DNA from: Phocaeicola sp.
Lineage (GTDB): Bacteria; Bacteroidota; Bacteroidia; Bacteroidales; Bacteroidaceae
Direction: 5' to 3'
Length of the DNA: 64,000 nt
Assembly: GCA_020026175.1 (NCBI GenBank)
Contig: JAHHQV010000004.1
Span: forward strand, 7,448-71,447
Part shown: positions 1 to 8,704 of the stretch, piece after piece
How the letters are laid out: each line of letters opens with the position of its first letter
Numbering within the stretch: the stretch's first letter is position 1
Notes under the pieces: generated by a model
The model's input: the letters and a program-made list of their open reading frames with translations, nothing else
The model's database searches: none
Told to the model about the DNA's origin: nothing
Translations under genes and position numbers: made by a program

Positions 1-1
1 A

Positions 2-1468
2 AATACGGTCGGTTCTGCTCCTACCGTTACAACATCTACACTGAATGGTCTATGGAGCAGACAAACCACATTACGAGCAGGGAAAACATGGAATGTCAGC
101 GCTGTTGTCGGGTTAATCGCAAAAGGCCAGGCACGTCGTTCATTTCTGGCATATAGCGAGCGCGAACGTGCCGTGCCTTGGAGAGCCACTCCTGTTTATA
201 TTTCATGGTATGAACTAAACATTGATCGTAATAATTCTAAGGATTATTCTGAGAACATGACCATTAAACAATGTAAAAACGTAATAGACCATTGGAATAA
301 GGATTTCTTCAGAAAATACAAGAAACCTATTAAAGCATTTGTATTTGATGATGGATGGGACGTATACGGATTGTGGACATTCAACAAGAACTTTCCTAAT
401 GGATTTAAAGAAGCCGACAAGTCAGCCCGCAAGATGGGTTCAGGTATAGGTGCCTGGTTAGGTCCTGTAGGAGGTTACGGAGAATCCGGTGTCTTTCGTC
501 GAGACTATTGGAAAGACAAGGGTGGTATGCAATTAAGCAACCCGGAATACTATAAAACATTTTTGGATGCATGCAGCAATATGATTAAATCTTATGATTT
601 CCGTTTCTTTAAGTTTGATGGCATAAGTGCCCAAGCCAGTGCCAAAGGGCCAGATGAAGGAGCAATTGGAGATGAGAATGCTGAAGCAATTATCAATATA
701 GAACGAGAAGTTAGAAAAATCAAACCTGATATTTTCCTAAATACAACAGTTGGTACATGGGCTTCTCCTTTTTGGTTTCAATTTACAGATGCCATATGGC
801 GTCAAGAAGCTGACTATATGGAAATAGGTGATCAAGGGACAGATAGAGAACGTTGGATTACATACCGAGATCATCTTATATACAAAAATTATGTAAAGGA
901 ATCTCCTATATGCCCTATAAATACTCTTATGACACATGGATTTATTCTGTCAAAGTGGGGAGCTGTTTCAAAGGACATGGATTATGAGGGTATAGTACGC
1001 GAGATGCGTTGTGCTTTTGCTTGTGGATCGGGTATGGTAGAACTTTACAGTGATTATGAATTGATGAATTCTATCAACAAAGGTGCTTTATGGAAAGATT
1101 TGGCAGAATGTATTGATTGGCAAGAATCAAATGCAGATGTATTGCCTGACATTCACTGGGTAGGCGGAAATCCTTGGGATGGTAAAAAGGCAAATATATA
1201 TGGATGGGCAGCATGGAACGCAAAAAAAGCCGTACTAACCCTGCGCAACCCTGCAAGTTATGAACAAGAAATAAAACTTACTTTACGTGAAGCTTTGGAT
1301 ATACCTAAGTATATAAATACTTCGATTAAATTAAGCGATGCTTTTTTTCAAGGGAAATTACAAGGTCTAAATATTGATGAAGCTATAGATATTGATAAAG
1401 AACTTACTTTGATTCTTCCAAAATCATCTGTATTCATTTATAACGGTATAGACAACAATTCAAAATAA
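2..1468 (+). CDS. Alpha-galactosidase-clan (GH36/GH27-like) glycoside hydrolase, 5' end outside window
   Basis: The reading frame is open from base 2 with no stop, so the gene starts left of the window; the GTG at 173 is only an internal codon. The visible 488 residues look like the (beta/alpha)8 barrel of the GH27/GH36 clan: FVFDDGWD near 340-362, WLGPVGGYG near 455-480 and FFKFDG near 604-621, where the Asp sits at the usual nucleophile position. A C-terminal beta domain ends in LILPKSSVFIY. Related Bacteroides proteins are sometimes labelled enterotoxin, for which nothing here gives support. The exact substrate and the acid/base residue cannot be told. A strong terminator follows the stop codon. 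Confidence 0.62.
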   Translation, partial: NTVGSAPTVTTSTLNGLWSRQTTLRAGKTWNVSAVVGLIAKGQARRSFLAYSERERAVPWRATPVYISWYELNIDRNNSKDYSENMTIKQCKNVIDHWNKDFFRKYKKPIKAFVFDDGWDVYGLWTFNKNFPNGFKEADKSARKMGSGIGAWLGPVGGYGESGVFRRDYWKDKGGMQLSNPEYYKTFLDACSNMIKSYDFRFFKFDGISAQASAKGPDEGAIGDENAEAIINIEREVRKIKPDIFLNTTVGTWASPFWFQFTDAIWRQEADYMEIGDQGTDRERWITYRDHLIYKNYVKESPICPINTLMTHGFILSKWGAVSKDMDYEGIVREMRCAFACGSGMVELYSDYELMNSINKGALWKDLAECIDWQESNADVLPDIHWVGGNPWDGKKANIYGWAAWNAKKAVLTLRNPASYEQEIKLTLREALDIPKYINTSIKLSDAFFQGKLQGLNIDEAIDIDKELTLILPKSSVFIYNGIDNNSK

Positions 1469-1473
1469 GTTTT

Positions 1474-1511
1474 ATAGGTTGTGTCGATAATTCGACACAA
1501 CCTATTTTTTT
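1474..1511 (+). terminator. Rho-independent terminator after the glycosidase
   Basis: A 14-bp perfect stem (1474-1487 with 1492-1505) with a TAAT loop is followed by a run of T. It lies six bases after the stop codon. Confidence 0.9.
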
Positions 1512-1729
1512 GCCAGATAGTCTTATAACAAAGAATATACATCTACTTTAAATAACGCATTTATCAGCACAAATACAGCAAATCTAGTAATCTCCATTCA
1601 TAGTTTATAATCTTTTAAAAATCAATTTAAAATAATACACTTTTATTTTTATCGCTATAATAATGAACGGTATAAGCATAATTTTATATAAAACTGATAG
1701 AAATGTTCTGATAAGAAAAAAAAACTTCC
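1512..1729. other. AT-rich intergenic stretch
   Basis: No convincing ORF, RNA gene or repeat is seen between the terminator and the promoter of the next gene. The gene-free stretch from 1469 to 1776 is therefore accounted for by a terminator, an AT-rich spacer and a promoter. Confidence 0.6.
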
Positions 1730-1737
1730 TACTTTTG
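1730..1737 (+). promoter_or_regulatory. Bacteroidetes -7 box
   Basis: TACTTTTG fits the Bacteroidetes primary sigma factor -7 consensus TAnnTTTG. It lies about 40 bases before the lipoprotein start. The -33 box is weak. Confidence 0.6.
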
Positions 1738-1776
1738 CAACTTGTAATAAAATTGTAAAAAAGTACACATTTGCAA

Positions 1777-3150
1777 ATGAAAATAAGAATTCTACCTTTG
1801 ATTACAGCTGCACTGATGCTTGCAAGCTCTTTTTTGTCTTCATGTCTGAAGAACGATTATGAAGAATTTGATTTCCCTTCGTCATCAAGTATCAACTCTT
1901 TCTCTTTAGGGACTTTGAGACAGACTATTTTCGGCAAAGACTCTAAAGGAAATGACAGTATCTATACCGACACTGTGAGCTATGCAAAAATACCGTTTGT
2001 CATTGACCAGATAAACAGAAAAATATATAATAAAGAATATCTTCCGCACACAGTTGATATATCCAAAGCTCTTGTAAGAATAACGTCTGATACGGAATTA
2101 ATCTGTTTCAATTACCAAAAAGACCCTTTCAAGAACAATGACTCTATATTGAGACCTACAGATTCACTCGACCTTTCAAGGGGATTGACCCTACATGTCA
2201 TGACCTACAGCCCTACCTACAAGACTTTCAAGAAGGGAAAACCTTATAGCGTGAATATAAACGTCTACAAGAACAATCCTGACTCTATGGTGTGGAAACA
2301 TTTTGAAAACACAGCTCTACCTGAACTTACAGTGCAGAAAGCTGTATATGCAAACAACAAACTATATGTATCAGGCAACGGAACAATATATTCTGTAACT
2401 GCCGAAAACGGCGAGATTATCGGCAACTGGAGTGAAGAAAACGGAACACAGGACAATGTAAGTTCTATTCTTGCTTTCAATAACGACATATATTATGTGG
2501 CAGACAACAAGCTTTTCTGCTTGAGCAACAATACACAATTGGGAGAAAGCAGCAATCTTGACGTACTTGTTTCTGCTACCCAAGACTCTATAATGGCATA
2601 TACCACAGACAAAAAGATAGTTTCTCTTGACAAAAACGGCATGGCAGGCAAAAAGACCGTTTCTTCTGATTTTGACTTCAAGAGACAGTTTTATGCAATA
2701 TCATGCAAGGCTATACACAACAACAGGTTGTGGAGAACTACAGTAATGAGCAATTCGGCACAAGACTCTACTGCAAATGTATTCAGCTATATCAGCAGCG
2801 AAAAGAACATGTCGAAACTTACTCCTAACAACCCTGTGACTTGTCCTGACATGGAAAATGTATCTATGATAAATTATAACGGCAAGTTTTATGCGTTCGG
2901 AGGTAAATTCAAAGACAAAGTAAAACCGTTCGAAAACTTCTATTTCTCTAACAACAACGGTTTTGACTGGAGAATAGAGCCGAACAAATATATGAAATTC
3001 GAGCCTAAAGTAGCAGAACTATATAACAATGAGCCATACGCATGTGTAGTAGAGACCAACTACGAAGGCAAGGAAAGCTTCATATGGTTTATATGGCACA
3101 ACGGCAAGATAAGCCGGGCAAACCTTAACAAGTATGCGCCAAACAAATAA
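1777..3150 (+). CDS. Predicted outer-surface lipoprotein, possibly DUF6242 type
   Basis: This 457-residue protein starts at the ATG at 1777; the TTG two codons upstream is less likely. Residues 1-22 form a lipoprotein signal peptide with lipobox FLSSC, so the mature protein should be lipid-anchored. The rest is rich in Asn, Asp and Tyr. It has a central region of short beta-strand repeats (residues about 175-330, such as NNKLYVSGNGTIYSV and NNDIYYVADNKLFCLSN) that read like beta-propeller blades. I recall this type of protein beside uppS in other Bacteroides as a DUF6242 family member, but did not check. Function is unknown. It is co-directional with uppS 26 bases downstream and may share its transcript. 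Confidence 0.7.
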   Translation: MKIRILPLITAALMLASSFLSSCLKNDYEEFDFPSSSSINSFSLGTLRQTIFGKDSKGNDSIYTDTVSYAKIPFVIDQINRKIYNKEYLPHTVDISKALVRITSDTELICFNYQKDPFKNNDSILRPTDSLDLSRGLTLHVMTYSPTYKTFKKGKPYSVNINVYKNNPDSMVWKHFENTALPELTVQKAVYANNKLYVSGNGTIYSVTAENGEIIGNWSEENGTQDNVSSILAFNNDIYYVADNKLFCLSNNTQLGESSNLDVLVSATQDSIMAYTTDKKIVSLDKNGMAGKKTVSSDFDFKRQFYAISCKAIHNNRLWRTTVMSNSAQDSTANVFSYISSEKNMSKLTPNNPVTCPDMENVSMINYNGKFYAFGGKFKDKVKPFENFYFSNNNGFDWRIEPNKYMKFEPKVAELYNNEPYACVVETNYEGKESFIWFIWHNGKISRANLNKYAPNK

Positions 3151-3176
3151 TTCTCTACCATTGAAATAAAACGATT

Positions 3177-3908
3177 ATGCAATATTTAGAAAAAATAGAT
3201 AAGTCCAGAATCCCCGTCCATATAGCCATAATAATGGATGGAAACGGAAGATGGGCTAAAGAAAAAGGACAGGCACGCACCTTCGGCCACCAAGCCGGAG
3301 CGGAAACGGTGCATATCATTGCAGAGGAAGCTGCAAATTTAGGGGTAAAATTCCTAACCTTGTACACTTTCTCTACAGAAAACTGGAACAGGCCTGCCGA
3401 TGAAGTGGCTGCACTCATGAGCCTTCTGATAGACTCTATCGAGGAGGAGACTTTCATGAAAAACAATATCAGTTTCAGAATAATAGGAGACAACAGCAGA
3501 TTGCCACAAGCTGTAATGGAACGCCTGAACAAGTGTATAGAACGTACTTCGAGAAATACAGGTATGTGCCTTACTCTTGCTTTGAGCTATTCTTCGAGAT
3601 GGGAACTTACACAAGCCGTGAAGAATATAGCGACAAAGGTAAAGAACAATGAATTGTCTGTAGATGATATATATGATATAACAATAGACGAAAATCTGGC
3701 AACAAGCTACATGCCGGACCCGGAACTTCTTATCAGAACAGGAGGCGAATTAAGACTGAGCAACTATCTGCTATGGCAGTGTGCCTACACAGAACTTTAC
3801 TTCTGCGACACTTTCTGGCCCGACTTCAGAGAAGAAGAATTCCACAAAGCAATTTATAACTATCAGAACAGGGAACGCCGTTTTGGCAAAACTAGTGAAC
3901 AATTATAA
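3177..3908 (+). CDS. uppS: Isoprenyl transferase (undecaprenyl diphosphate synthase)
   Basis: The enzyme condenses isopentenyl diphosphate onto farnesyl diphosphate to make the C55 lipid carrier used for peptidoglycan and surface glycans. The family signatures are clear: HIAIIMDGNGRWA with catalytic Asp21, FSTENWNRP, and a C-terminal RTGGELRLSNYLLWQ followed by AYTELYF. The RTGGE form replaces the common RTSGE, a mild change. Length (243 residues) is usual for the cis-prenyltransferase family. The gene is nine bases before bamA, so lipid carrier synthesis and outer-membrane assembly are probably co-transcribed. Confidence 0.97.
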   Translation: MQYLEKIDKSRIPVHIAIIMDGNGRWAKEKGQARTFGHQAGAETVHIIAEEAANLGVKFLTLYTFSTENWNRPADEVAALMSLLIDSIEEETFMKNNISFRIIGDNSRLPQAVMERLNKCIERTSRNTGMCLTLALSYSSRWELTQAVKNIATKVKNNELSVDDIYDITIDENLATSYMPDPELLIRTGGELRLSNYLLWQCAYTELYFCDTFWPDFREEEFHKAIYNYQNRERRFGKTSEQL

Positions 3909-3917
3909 CATTAAGCA

Positions 3918-6554
3918 ATGAGAGACCGTCTTTTACTCATAACTATGATGACTATGGGTGCATCGTTCATGTATAATGAAGGGTATGCCCAAGAAAACAA
4001 TACGGAAAACGACAAGCCGGTTATACTATACAACGGCTTTCCGAAAAAATATGAAATTGCCGAAATAAAGGTAGATGGAGTGAAAAACTACGAAGACTAT
4101 GTACTTGTGGGTATATCAGGACTTGCAGTAGGACAAACCATAACCGTACCGGGAGATGACATTACCGACGCCATAAAGAAATATTGGAGACATGGCCTGT
4201 TCTCGGATGTGAAAATATCTGCCGACAAAATTGTAGACAACAAAATCTACCTTCATATACAGCTACGACAACGCCCACGTATTACCGATATACGTTTCCA
4301 CGGAATAAAGAAGAGCGAGAAAGAAGATCTTCAGGCAAAACTGGGACTGGTGAAAGGTAGCCAGATTTCACCCAACTCGATTGACAGGGCAAAAATTATA
4401 ATAAAGAAGCACTTTGATGAAAAGGGTTTTAAAAATGCGGAAGTCAACATTATAGAAAGAGAAGACACTGCCAATGTGGAGCAGGTTTTTGTGGATGTAA
4501 ACATTGATAAAAAGGAAAAAATCAAAGTTCATAAGATTACAATTGACGGAAATACTATCTTGAGCGACAAGAAACTCAAGAAAGTGATGAAGAAAACCAA
4601 CGAGAAAGGTAGACTCGTAAATCTATTCCGCACAAAGAAGTTCATCAACGAAAAATATGAGGAAGACAAAAAACTCATTATAGACAAGTATAACGAACTT
4701 GGCTATCGTGATGCCATGATAGTGGAAGACAGCGTTTCTTCGTATGACGACAAGACCGTGAATGTATATATGAAAATATATGAAGGTCAGAAGTATTATT
4801 TGAGAGACATCACATGGGTGGGTAATATCGTTTTCCCTTCCGACTTGCTGAGCGAACAGCTGAGAATGAAGAAAGGGGATGTGTATAACCAGAAACTCCT
4901 TAATGAACGTATAAGCGGAGACGAAGATGCCATAGGTAACAACTACTACAACAGAGGTTACGTGTTTTATAGCCTTGACCCGGTTGAAGTGAATATCGAC
5001 AACGACTCTATCGACCTCGAAATGCGTATCACCGAAGGTCCTCAGGCTACGATAAGCCATGTAAGGATAAACGGTAATGACAGGCTTTATGAAAATATCG
5101 TTCGACGTGAATTGAGAACCCGTCCGGGTGACCTCTTCAGCAAGGAGGCTCTTGAACGTTCTTATCGTGAAATTGCACAGATGGGACACTTCAACCCTGA
5201 AAATATTGATCCGGGAGTGAAACCAAATCCACAAGACGGTACTGTAGACATCAACTGGGGACTTGAATCGAAAGCAAACGACCAGGTTGAGTTCTCGGCA
5301 GGATGGGGACAGACAGGTGTCATAGGTAAGCTGAGCCTGAAATTTACAAACTTCTCGTTTGCCAACCTGTTCAGAAAGAACAAGAACTACAGAGGTATAC
5401 TTCCTCAGGGAGACGGACAGACACTTACTATAAGCGGACAGACCAACGGTAAATACTACCAGTCGTACAGTGTATCGTTCTTCGACCCTTGGTTCGGTGG
5501 AAAACGACCTACTTCGTTCTCTGTATCGGCATTCTACTCAATACAGACCGACGTAAGCAGCCAGTACTACAACAATGCATTCATGAGCAACATACATAAT
5601 ATATTAGGAGGAAATGGTATATACAACAGCTATTACAACAACTACGAAGCATACCTTAACCCAGACAAGATGATGAAGATGTTTGGAGTAACTGTAGGTT
5701 GGGGTAAACGCTTGAGATGGCCAGACGACTACTTTACCATATCAGCAGAATTGTCTTACCAGAGATTTATGCTGAAAGACTGGAGTTATCTGTATATCAA
5801 GCTAAACAACGGCGAATACATGAATACAGGAAACAGCAACAACTTGAACCTGAACCTGACATTGTCGCGCAACTCTACCGACAACCCTATCTTCCCAAGA
5901 CATGGTTCGGAATTCTCGGCTTCGGTGGCACTTACTCCTCCATATTCGTTGTTCAGCAATAAGGACTACTCTACTTATGGCAAAGACAACTACGACGAGG
6001 CTGCCAGCATGTATAAATGGATAGAATACCACAAATGGAAATTCAAAGCCAAGACCTATACAGCACTGTTGCCTATAAAGAAATGTCCTGTTATCATGAC
6101 ACGTACAGAGTTCGGTATATTGGGACACTACAACAAATACAAGCGTTCGCCATTCGAAACCTTCTATATGGGTGGTGACGGTATGACAGGATACAGTTAT
6201 AACTATGCATCCGAAACTATTGCACTGAGAGGTTATGAAAACGGAGCACTTACTCCTTATGGTAGCGAAGGATATGCCTACATAAGACTGGGAGCCGAAT
6301 TGCGTTATCCGCTTATGCTGGAAAACTCTACAAGCATCTACGCATTGGGATTCCTCGAAGCAGGTAATGCATGGACAAAAGTAGGCGACTTCAATCCATT
6401 CAAGCTGAAACGCTCTGCCGGTGTGGGTGTACGTATCTTCCTTCCTATGATTGGTATGATGGGTATCGACTGGGCATATGGTTTCGACAAGATAAACGGT
6501 TCTATGCAGTATAGCGGAAGCCAGTTCCACTTTATTATCGGTCAGGAATTCTAA
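3918..6554 (+). CDS. bamA: Outer membrane assembly factor BamA
   Basis: An 878-residue Omp85 protein that inserts beta-barrel proteins into the outer membrane. A signal peptide (about residues 1-25, ending in GYAQ) is followed by POTRA repeats to about residue 450, for example EIAEIKVDGVKNYEDYVLVGISGL and later KVHKITIDGNTILSDKKLKK. The C-terminal barrel includes the lid-loop motif LRGYENG, the counterpart of VRGF, and ends in Phe (HFIIGQEF) as outer-membrane barrels do. It sits between uppS and two ompH/skp chaperone genes, the usual envelope-assembly cluster in Bacteroidetes. Confidence 0.96.
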   Translation: MRDRLLLITMMTMGASFMYNEGYAQENNTENDKPVILYNGFPKKYEIAEIKVDGVKNYEDYVLVGISGLAVGQTITVPGDDITDAIKKYWRHGLFSDVKISADKIVDNKIYLHIQLRQRPRITDIRFHGIKKSEKEDLQAKLGLVKGSQISPNSIDRAKIIIKKHFDEKGFKNAEVNIIEREDTANVEQVFVDVNIDKKEKIKVHKITIDGNTILSDKKLKKVMKKTNEKGRLVNLFRTKKFINEKYEEDKKLIIDKYNELGYRDAMIVEDSVSSYDDKTVNVYMKIYEGQKYYLRDITWVGNIVFPSDLLSEQLRMKKGDVYNQKLLNERISGDEDAIGNNYYNRGYVFYSLDPVEVNIDNDSIDLEMRITEGPQATISHVRINGNDRLYENIVRRELRTRPGDLFSKEALERSYREIAQMGHFNPENIDPGVKPNPQDGTVDINWGLESKANDQVEFSAGWGQTGVIGKLSLKFTNFSFANLFRKNKNYRGILPQGDGQTLTISGQTNGKYYQSYSVSFFDPWFGGKRPTSFSVSAFYSIQTDVSSQYYNNAFMSNIHNILGGNGIYNSYYNNYEAYLNPDKMMKMFGVTVGWGKRLRWPDDYFTISAELSYQRFMLKDWSYLYIKLNNGEYMNTGNSNNLNLNLTLSRNSTDNPIFPRHGSEFSASVALTPPYSLFSNKDYSTYGKDNYDEAASMYKWIEYHKWKFKAKTYTALLPIKKCPVIMTRTEFGILGHYNKYKRSPFETFYMGGDGMTGYSYNYASETIALRGYENGALTPYGSEGYAYIRLGAELRYPLMLENSTSIYALGFLEAGNAWTKVGDFNPFKLKRSAGVGVRIFLPMIGMMGIDWAYGFDKINGSMQYSGSQFHFIIGQEF

Positions 6555-6564
6555 TTCCTGACCG
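6539..6564 (+). promoter_or_regulatory. Hairpin spanning the bamA stop codon
   Basis: CGGTCAGGAATT at 6539-6550 pairs with AATTCCTGACCG at 6553-6564, with the TAA stop partly in the loop. No T run follows, so it is more likely an mRNA-stability or processing element than a terminator. The downstream ompH gene starts 45 bases later. Confidence 0.5.
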
Positions 6565-6608
6565 CAAAAGCGGAAGACTAAATATAAACCATTTAAAATC
6601 GGAAAATT

Positions 6609-7121
6609 ATGAAGAAGATTATTTTATCTTTGATGTTGTTGATTTCAACTATGGCAATCAATGCACAGAAATTCGTTCTTATTGATATGGAATATATTAT
6701 GAAGAATATCCCTGCATATGAACAAGCCACCAAGCAAATGGACAGTCTGACAAAACAATGGCAAAAAACAATCGAAGCCAAATCGAACGAAGCCAAAAGC
6801 CTGTATGAAGACTATCAGAAATCAGCATCCAGACTTAATGACCAGCAAAGGGCTGCTAAAGAGAAAGCTATCATGGACAAAGAAAAAGAAGCAGCCGAAC
6901 TAAGGCAGAAATATTTCGGTCCGGAAGGAGAAGTGATGAAGAAAAAAGAGGAACTGATAACTCCTATAGAAAACTCTATATACGATGCTGTAAAAGCTAT
7001 CGCAACTCAAAAAGGATATGACGCAGTTATAGACCGGGCATCAAACCAAAGTATGATATTTGCCTCTCCACGTATTGATATTAGCAATGAAGTTCTTTCA
7101 AAATTAGGATATTCAAAATAA
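6609..7121 (+). CDS. Periplasmic chaperone, OmpH/Skp family (first copy)
   Basis: A 170-residue protein with a signal peptide (MKKIILSLMLLISTMAINAQ) and a long Lys/Glu/Gln-rich coiled coil from about residue 40 to 120, the tentacle-like hairpin of Skp. It should hold unfolded outer-membrane proteins in the periplasm before delivery to BamA, which is encoded directly upstream. A second, diverged paralogue follows 75 bases later with its own promoter. The two are similar in layout (KFVLIDMEYI versus KFGYFKSEAII after the signal peptide) but differ in length and tail. Confidence 0.9.
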   Translation: MKKIILSLMLLISTMAINAQKFVLIDMEYIMKNIPAYEQATKQMDSLTKQWQKTIEAKSNEAKSLYEDYQKSASRLNDQQRAAKEKAIMDKEKEAAELRQKYFGPEGEVMKKKEELITPIENSIYDAVKAIATQKGYDAVIDRASNQSMIFASPRIDISNEVLSKLGYSK

Positions 7122-7126
7122 TTTCC

Positions 7127-7134
7127 TACATTTG
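7127..7134 (+). promoter_or_regulatory. Bacteroidetes -7 box for the second ompH
   Basis: TACATTTG lies five bases after the stop of the first ompH and 63 bases before the second, so the second chaperone can be transcribed on its own. No good -33 box is seen. Confidence 0.55.
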
Positions 7135-7196
7135 CAACCGAAAGGAAAATAATAGAAACTTTGGATTATTAATAAATAAAAAATAGATTAAATATT

Positions 7197-7763
7197 ATGT
7201 TGAAAAAATTAGCACTAGTAATCATGCTTATTGCACCAATGAGCATATTCGCACAGAAATTCGGTTATTTCAAATCAGAAGCAATCATCCCTGTAATGCC
7301 CGAATACGCAAAGTCACAGAATGATATAGAAGCTTTAAGAAAACAATACGAAGACGAAATAAAACGTGCATCAGACGAATTCAGCAAGAAATTCGCCGCT
7401 TTCCAAAAAGAACAGAAGAGCCTTCCTCAGAATATCCTTGAACGCAGACAGAAAGAACTTCAGGACTTGCAGGAAAAAGCAATGCAGTTCCAGCAGGATG
7501 CTCAGCAGCAGTTGGAAAAAGCATATAGAGACATGATGACTCCTATATACGAAAAGATGGAAAAGGCTGCAAAAACCGTTTCTAAAGCCGGAGGATACAC
7601 TATGGTATTCGACATGAACCGTACTGACATCCCTTACGTAGACGAAGCTCAGGTGAAAGATATAACAAACGATATCAAGACTAATATGGGTATCAGCCTT
7701 ACAGCTGCCCCATATGTGCCACAGACTCCTGCTCCAGCAGCACCTGTAGCACCAGTAAAATAA
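7197..7763 (+). CDS. Periplasmic chaperone, OmpH/Skp family (second copy)
   Basis: A 188-residue Skp-like protein with signal peptide MLKKLALVIMLIAPMSIFAQ and a charged coiled coil from about residue 40 to 120. The C-terminus is a Pro/Ala-rich tail (PQTPAPAAPVAPVK) that the first copy lacks. The tail may be a flexible linker or cell-wall-facing segment; that is inference. A strong terminator follows the stop codon, ending the uppS-bamA-ompH-ompH cluster. Confidence 0.9.
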   Translation: MLKKLALVIMLIAPMSIFAQKFGYFKSEAIIPVMPEYAKSQNDIEALRKQYEDEIKRASDEFSKKFAAFQKEQKSLPQNILERRQKELQDLQEKAMQFQQDAQQQLEKAYRDMMTPIYEKMEKAAKTVSKAGGYTMVFDMNRTDIPYVDEAQVKDITNDIKTNMGISLTAAPYVPQTPAPAAPVAPVK

Positions 7764-7786
7764 AAAACAATAGTATATAATACATA

Positions 7787-7833
7787 GTGAGGAATCTGTA
7801 AACAATGCCGTGGACAGATTCCTCACTCTTTTT
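7787..7833 (+). terminator. Terminator between ompH2 and murI
   Basis: GTGAGGAATCTGT at 7787-7799 pairs perfectly with ACAGATTCCTCAC at 7814-7826, followed by a T run. A possible upstream ATG for murI at 7805 lies inside the hairpin loop, which argues for the later murI start. Confidence 0.9.
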
Positions 7834-7855
7834 ATCAACAATACAAATCATTATC

Positions 7856-8698
7856 ATGTCATACTTTAAGATACCATCGAAAGGACCTATAGGAGTGTTC
7901 GACTCAGGATATGGGGGACTTACTATACTGAAGGAAATAAAAAAACTCATGCCCGAATACGATTATCTGTATTTGGGAGATAATGCACGCACACCTTATG
8001 GTACAAGGTCTTTTGAAGTTGTGTATGGATTTACATTGCAAGCCGTAAGAAAACTATTCGATATGGGCTGTCCTTTGGTAATATTGGCATGTAATACTGC
8101 ATCGGCCAAAGCACTTAGAAGCATACAGCAGAAAGACCTGCCATATTTGGACAATACGCGCCGTGTGCTAGGCGTTATACGCCCTACGGTAGAATGTATA
8201 GGAAATATGACTAAAACAAGACACATCGGAATTCTGGCTACTTCGGGCACTATAAAATCGGAGTCATATCCTATGGAGATAAAGAAACTGTACCCCGACA
8301 TCAGTGTTACCGGCATGGCATGCCCTATGTGGGTTCCGTTGGTAGAAAACAATGAATCAGACTCGGAAGGAGCTGATTATTTCGTAAAAAAATATATAGG
8401 CAATCTGCTGGATAAAGACTCCGAGATAGATACCATCATACTGGGATGTACGCATTATCCCCTACTAATAAACAATATAAGACGATTTACACCGAATCAT
8501 ATTAAACTTATCACGCAGGGAGAATATGTAGCAGAGAGCCTGAAAAACTATCTGTACAGACATCCTGAAATAGAAGAGAGATGTATAAAAAAAGGCAGTT
8601 GCAATTTCATCACGACTGAATCTGTAGAAAAATTCAAGGAGTCGGCTTCGATATTTCTTCAGGAAGATATTGAGGTAAGGAGTGTTACTCTGGAGTAA
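7856..8698 (+). CDS. murI: Glutamate racemase
   Basis: Interconverts L- and D-glutamate to supply D-Glu for peptidoglycan. The start at 7856 gives MSYFKIPSKGPIGVFDSGYGG, a normal N-terminus; an in-frame ATG at 7805 would place the start inside a terminator. Both catalytic cysteines are present in their usual contexts: LACNTASA (about residue 80) and LGCTHYPLL (about residue 200). Length is 280 residues, usual for the family. It is convergent with the minus-strand permease gene that ends seven bases downstream. Confidence 0.95.
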   Translation: MSYFKIPSKGPIGVFDSGYGGLTILKEIKKLMPEYDYLYLGDNARTPYGTRSFEVVYGFTLQAVRKLFDMGCPLVILACNTASAKALRSIQQKDLPYLDNTRRVLGVIRPTVECIGNMTKTRHIGILATSGTIKSESYPMEIKKLYPDISVTGMACPMWVPLVENNESDSEGADYFVKKYIGNLLDKDSEIDTIILGCTHYPLLINNIRRFTPNHIKLITQGEYVAESLKNYLYRHPEIEERCIKKGSCNFITTESVEKFKESASIFLQEDIEVRSVTLE

Positions 8699-8704
8699 GG
8701 TACA

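Noticed and set aside
4623..5234. 203-codon minus-strand frame inside bamA
   Set aside because: It is antisense to a clear bamA coding region and has no recognisable family features.
7805..7855. Upstream start for murI
   Set aside because: The ATG lies in the loop of a strong terminator, and the family N-terminus begins at 7856.
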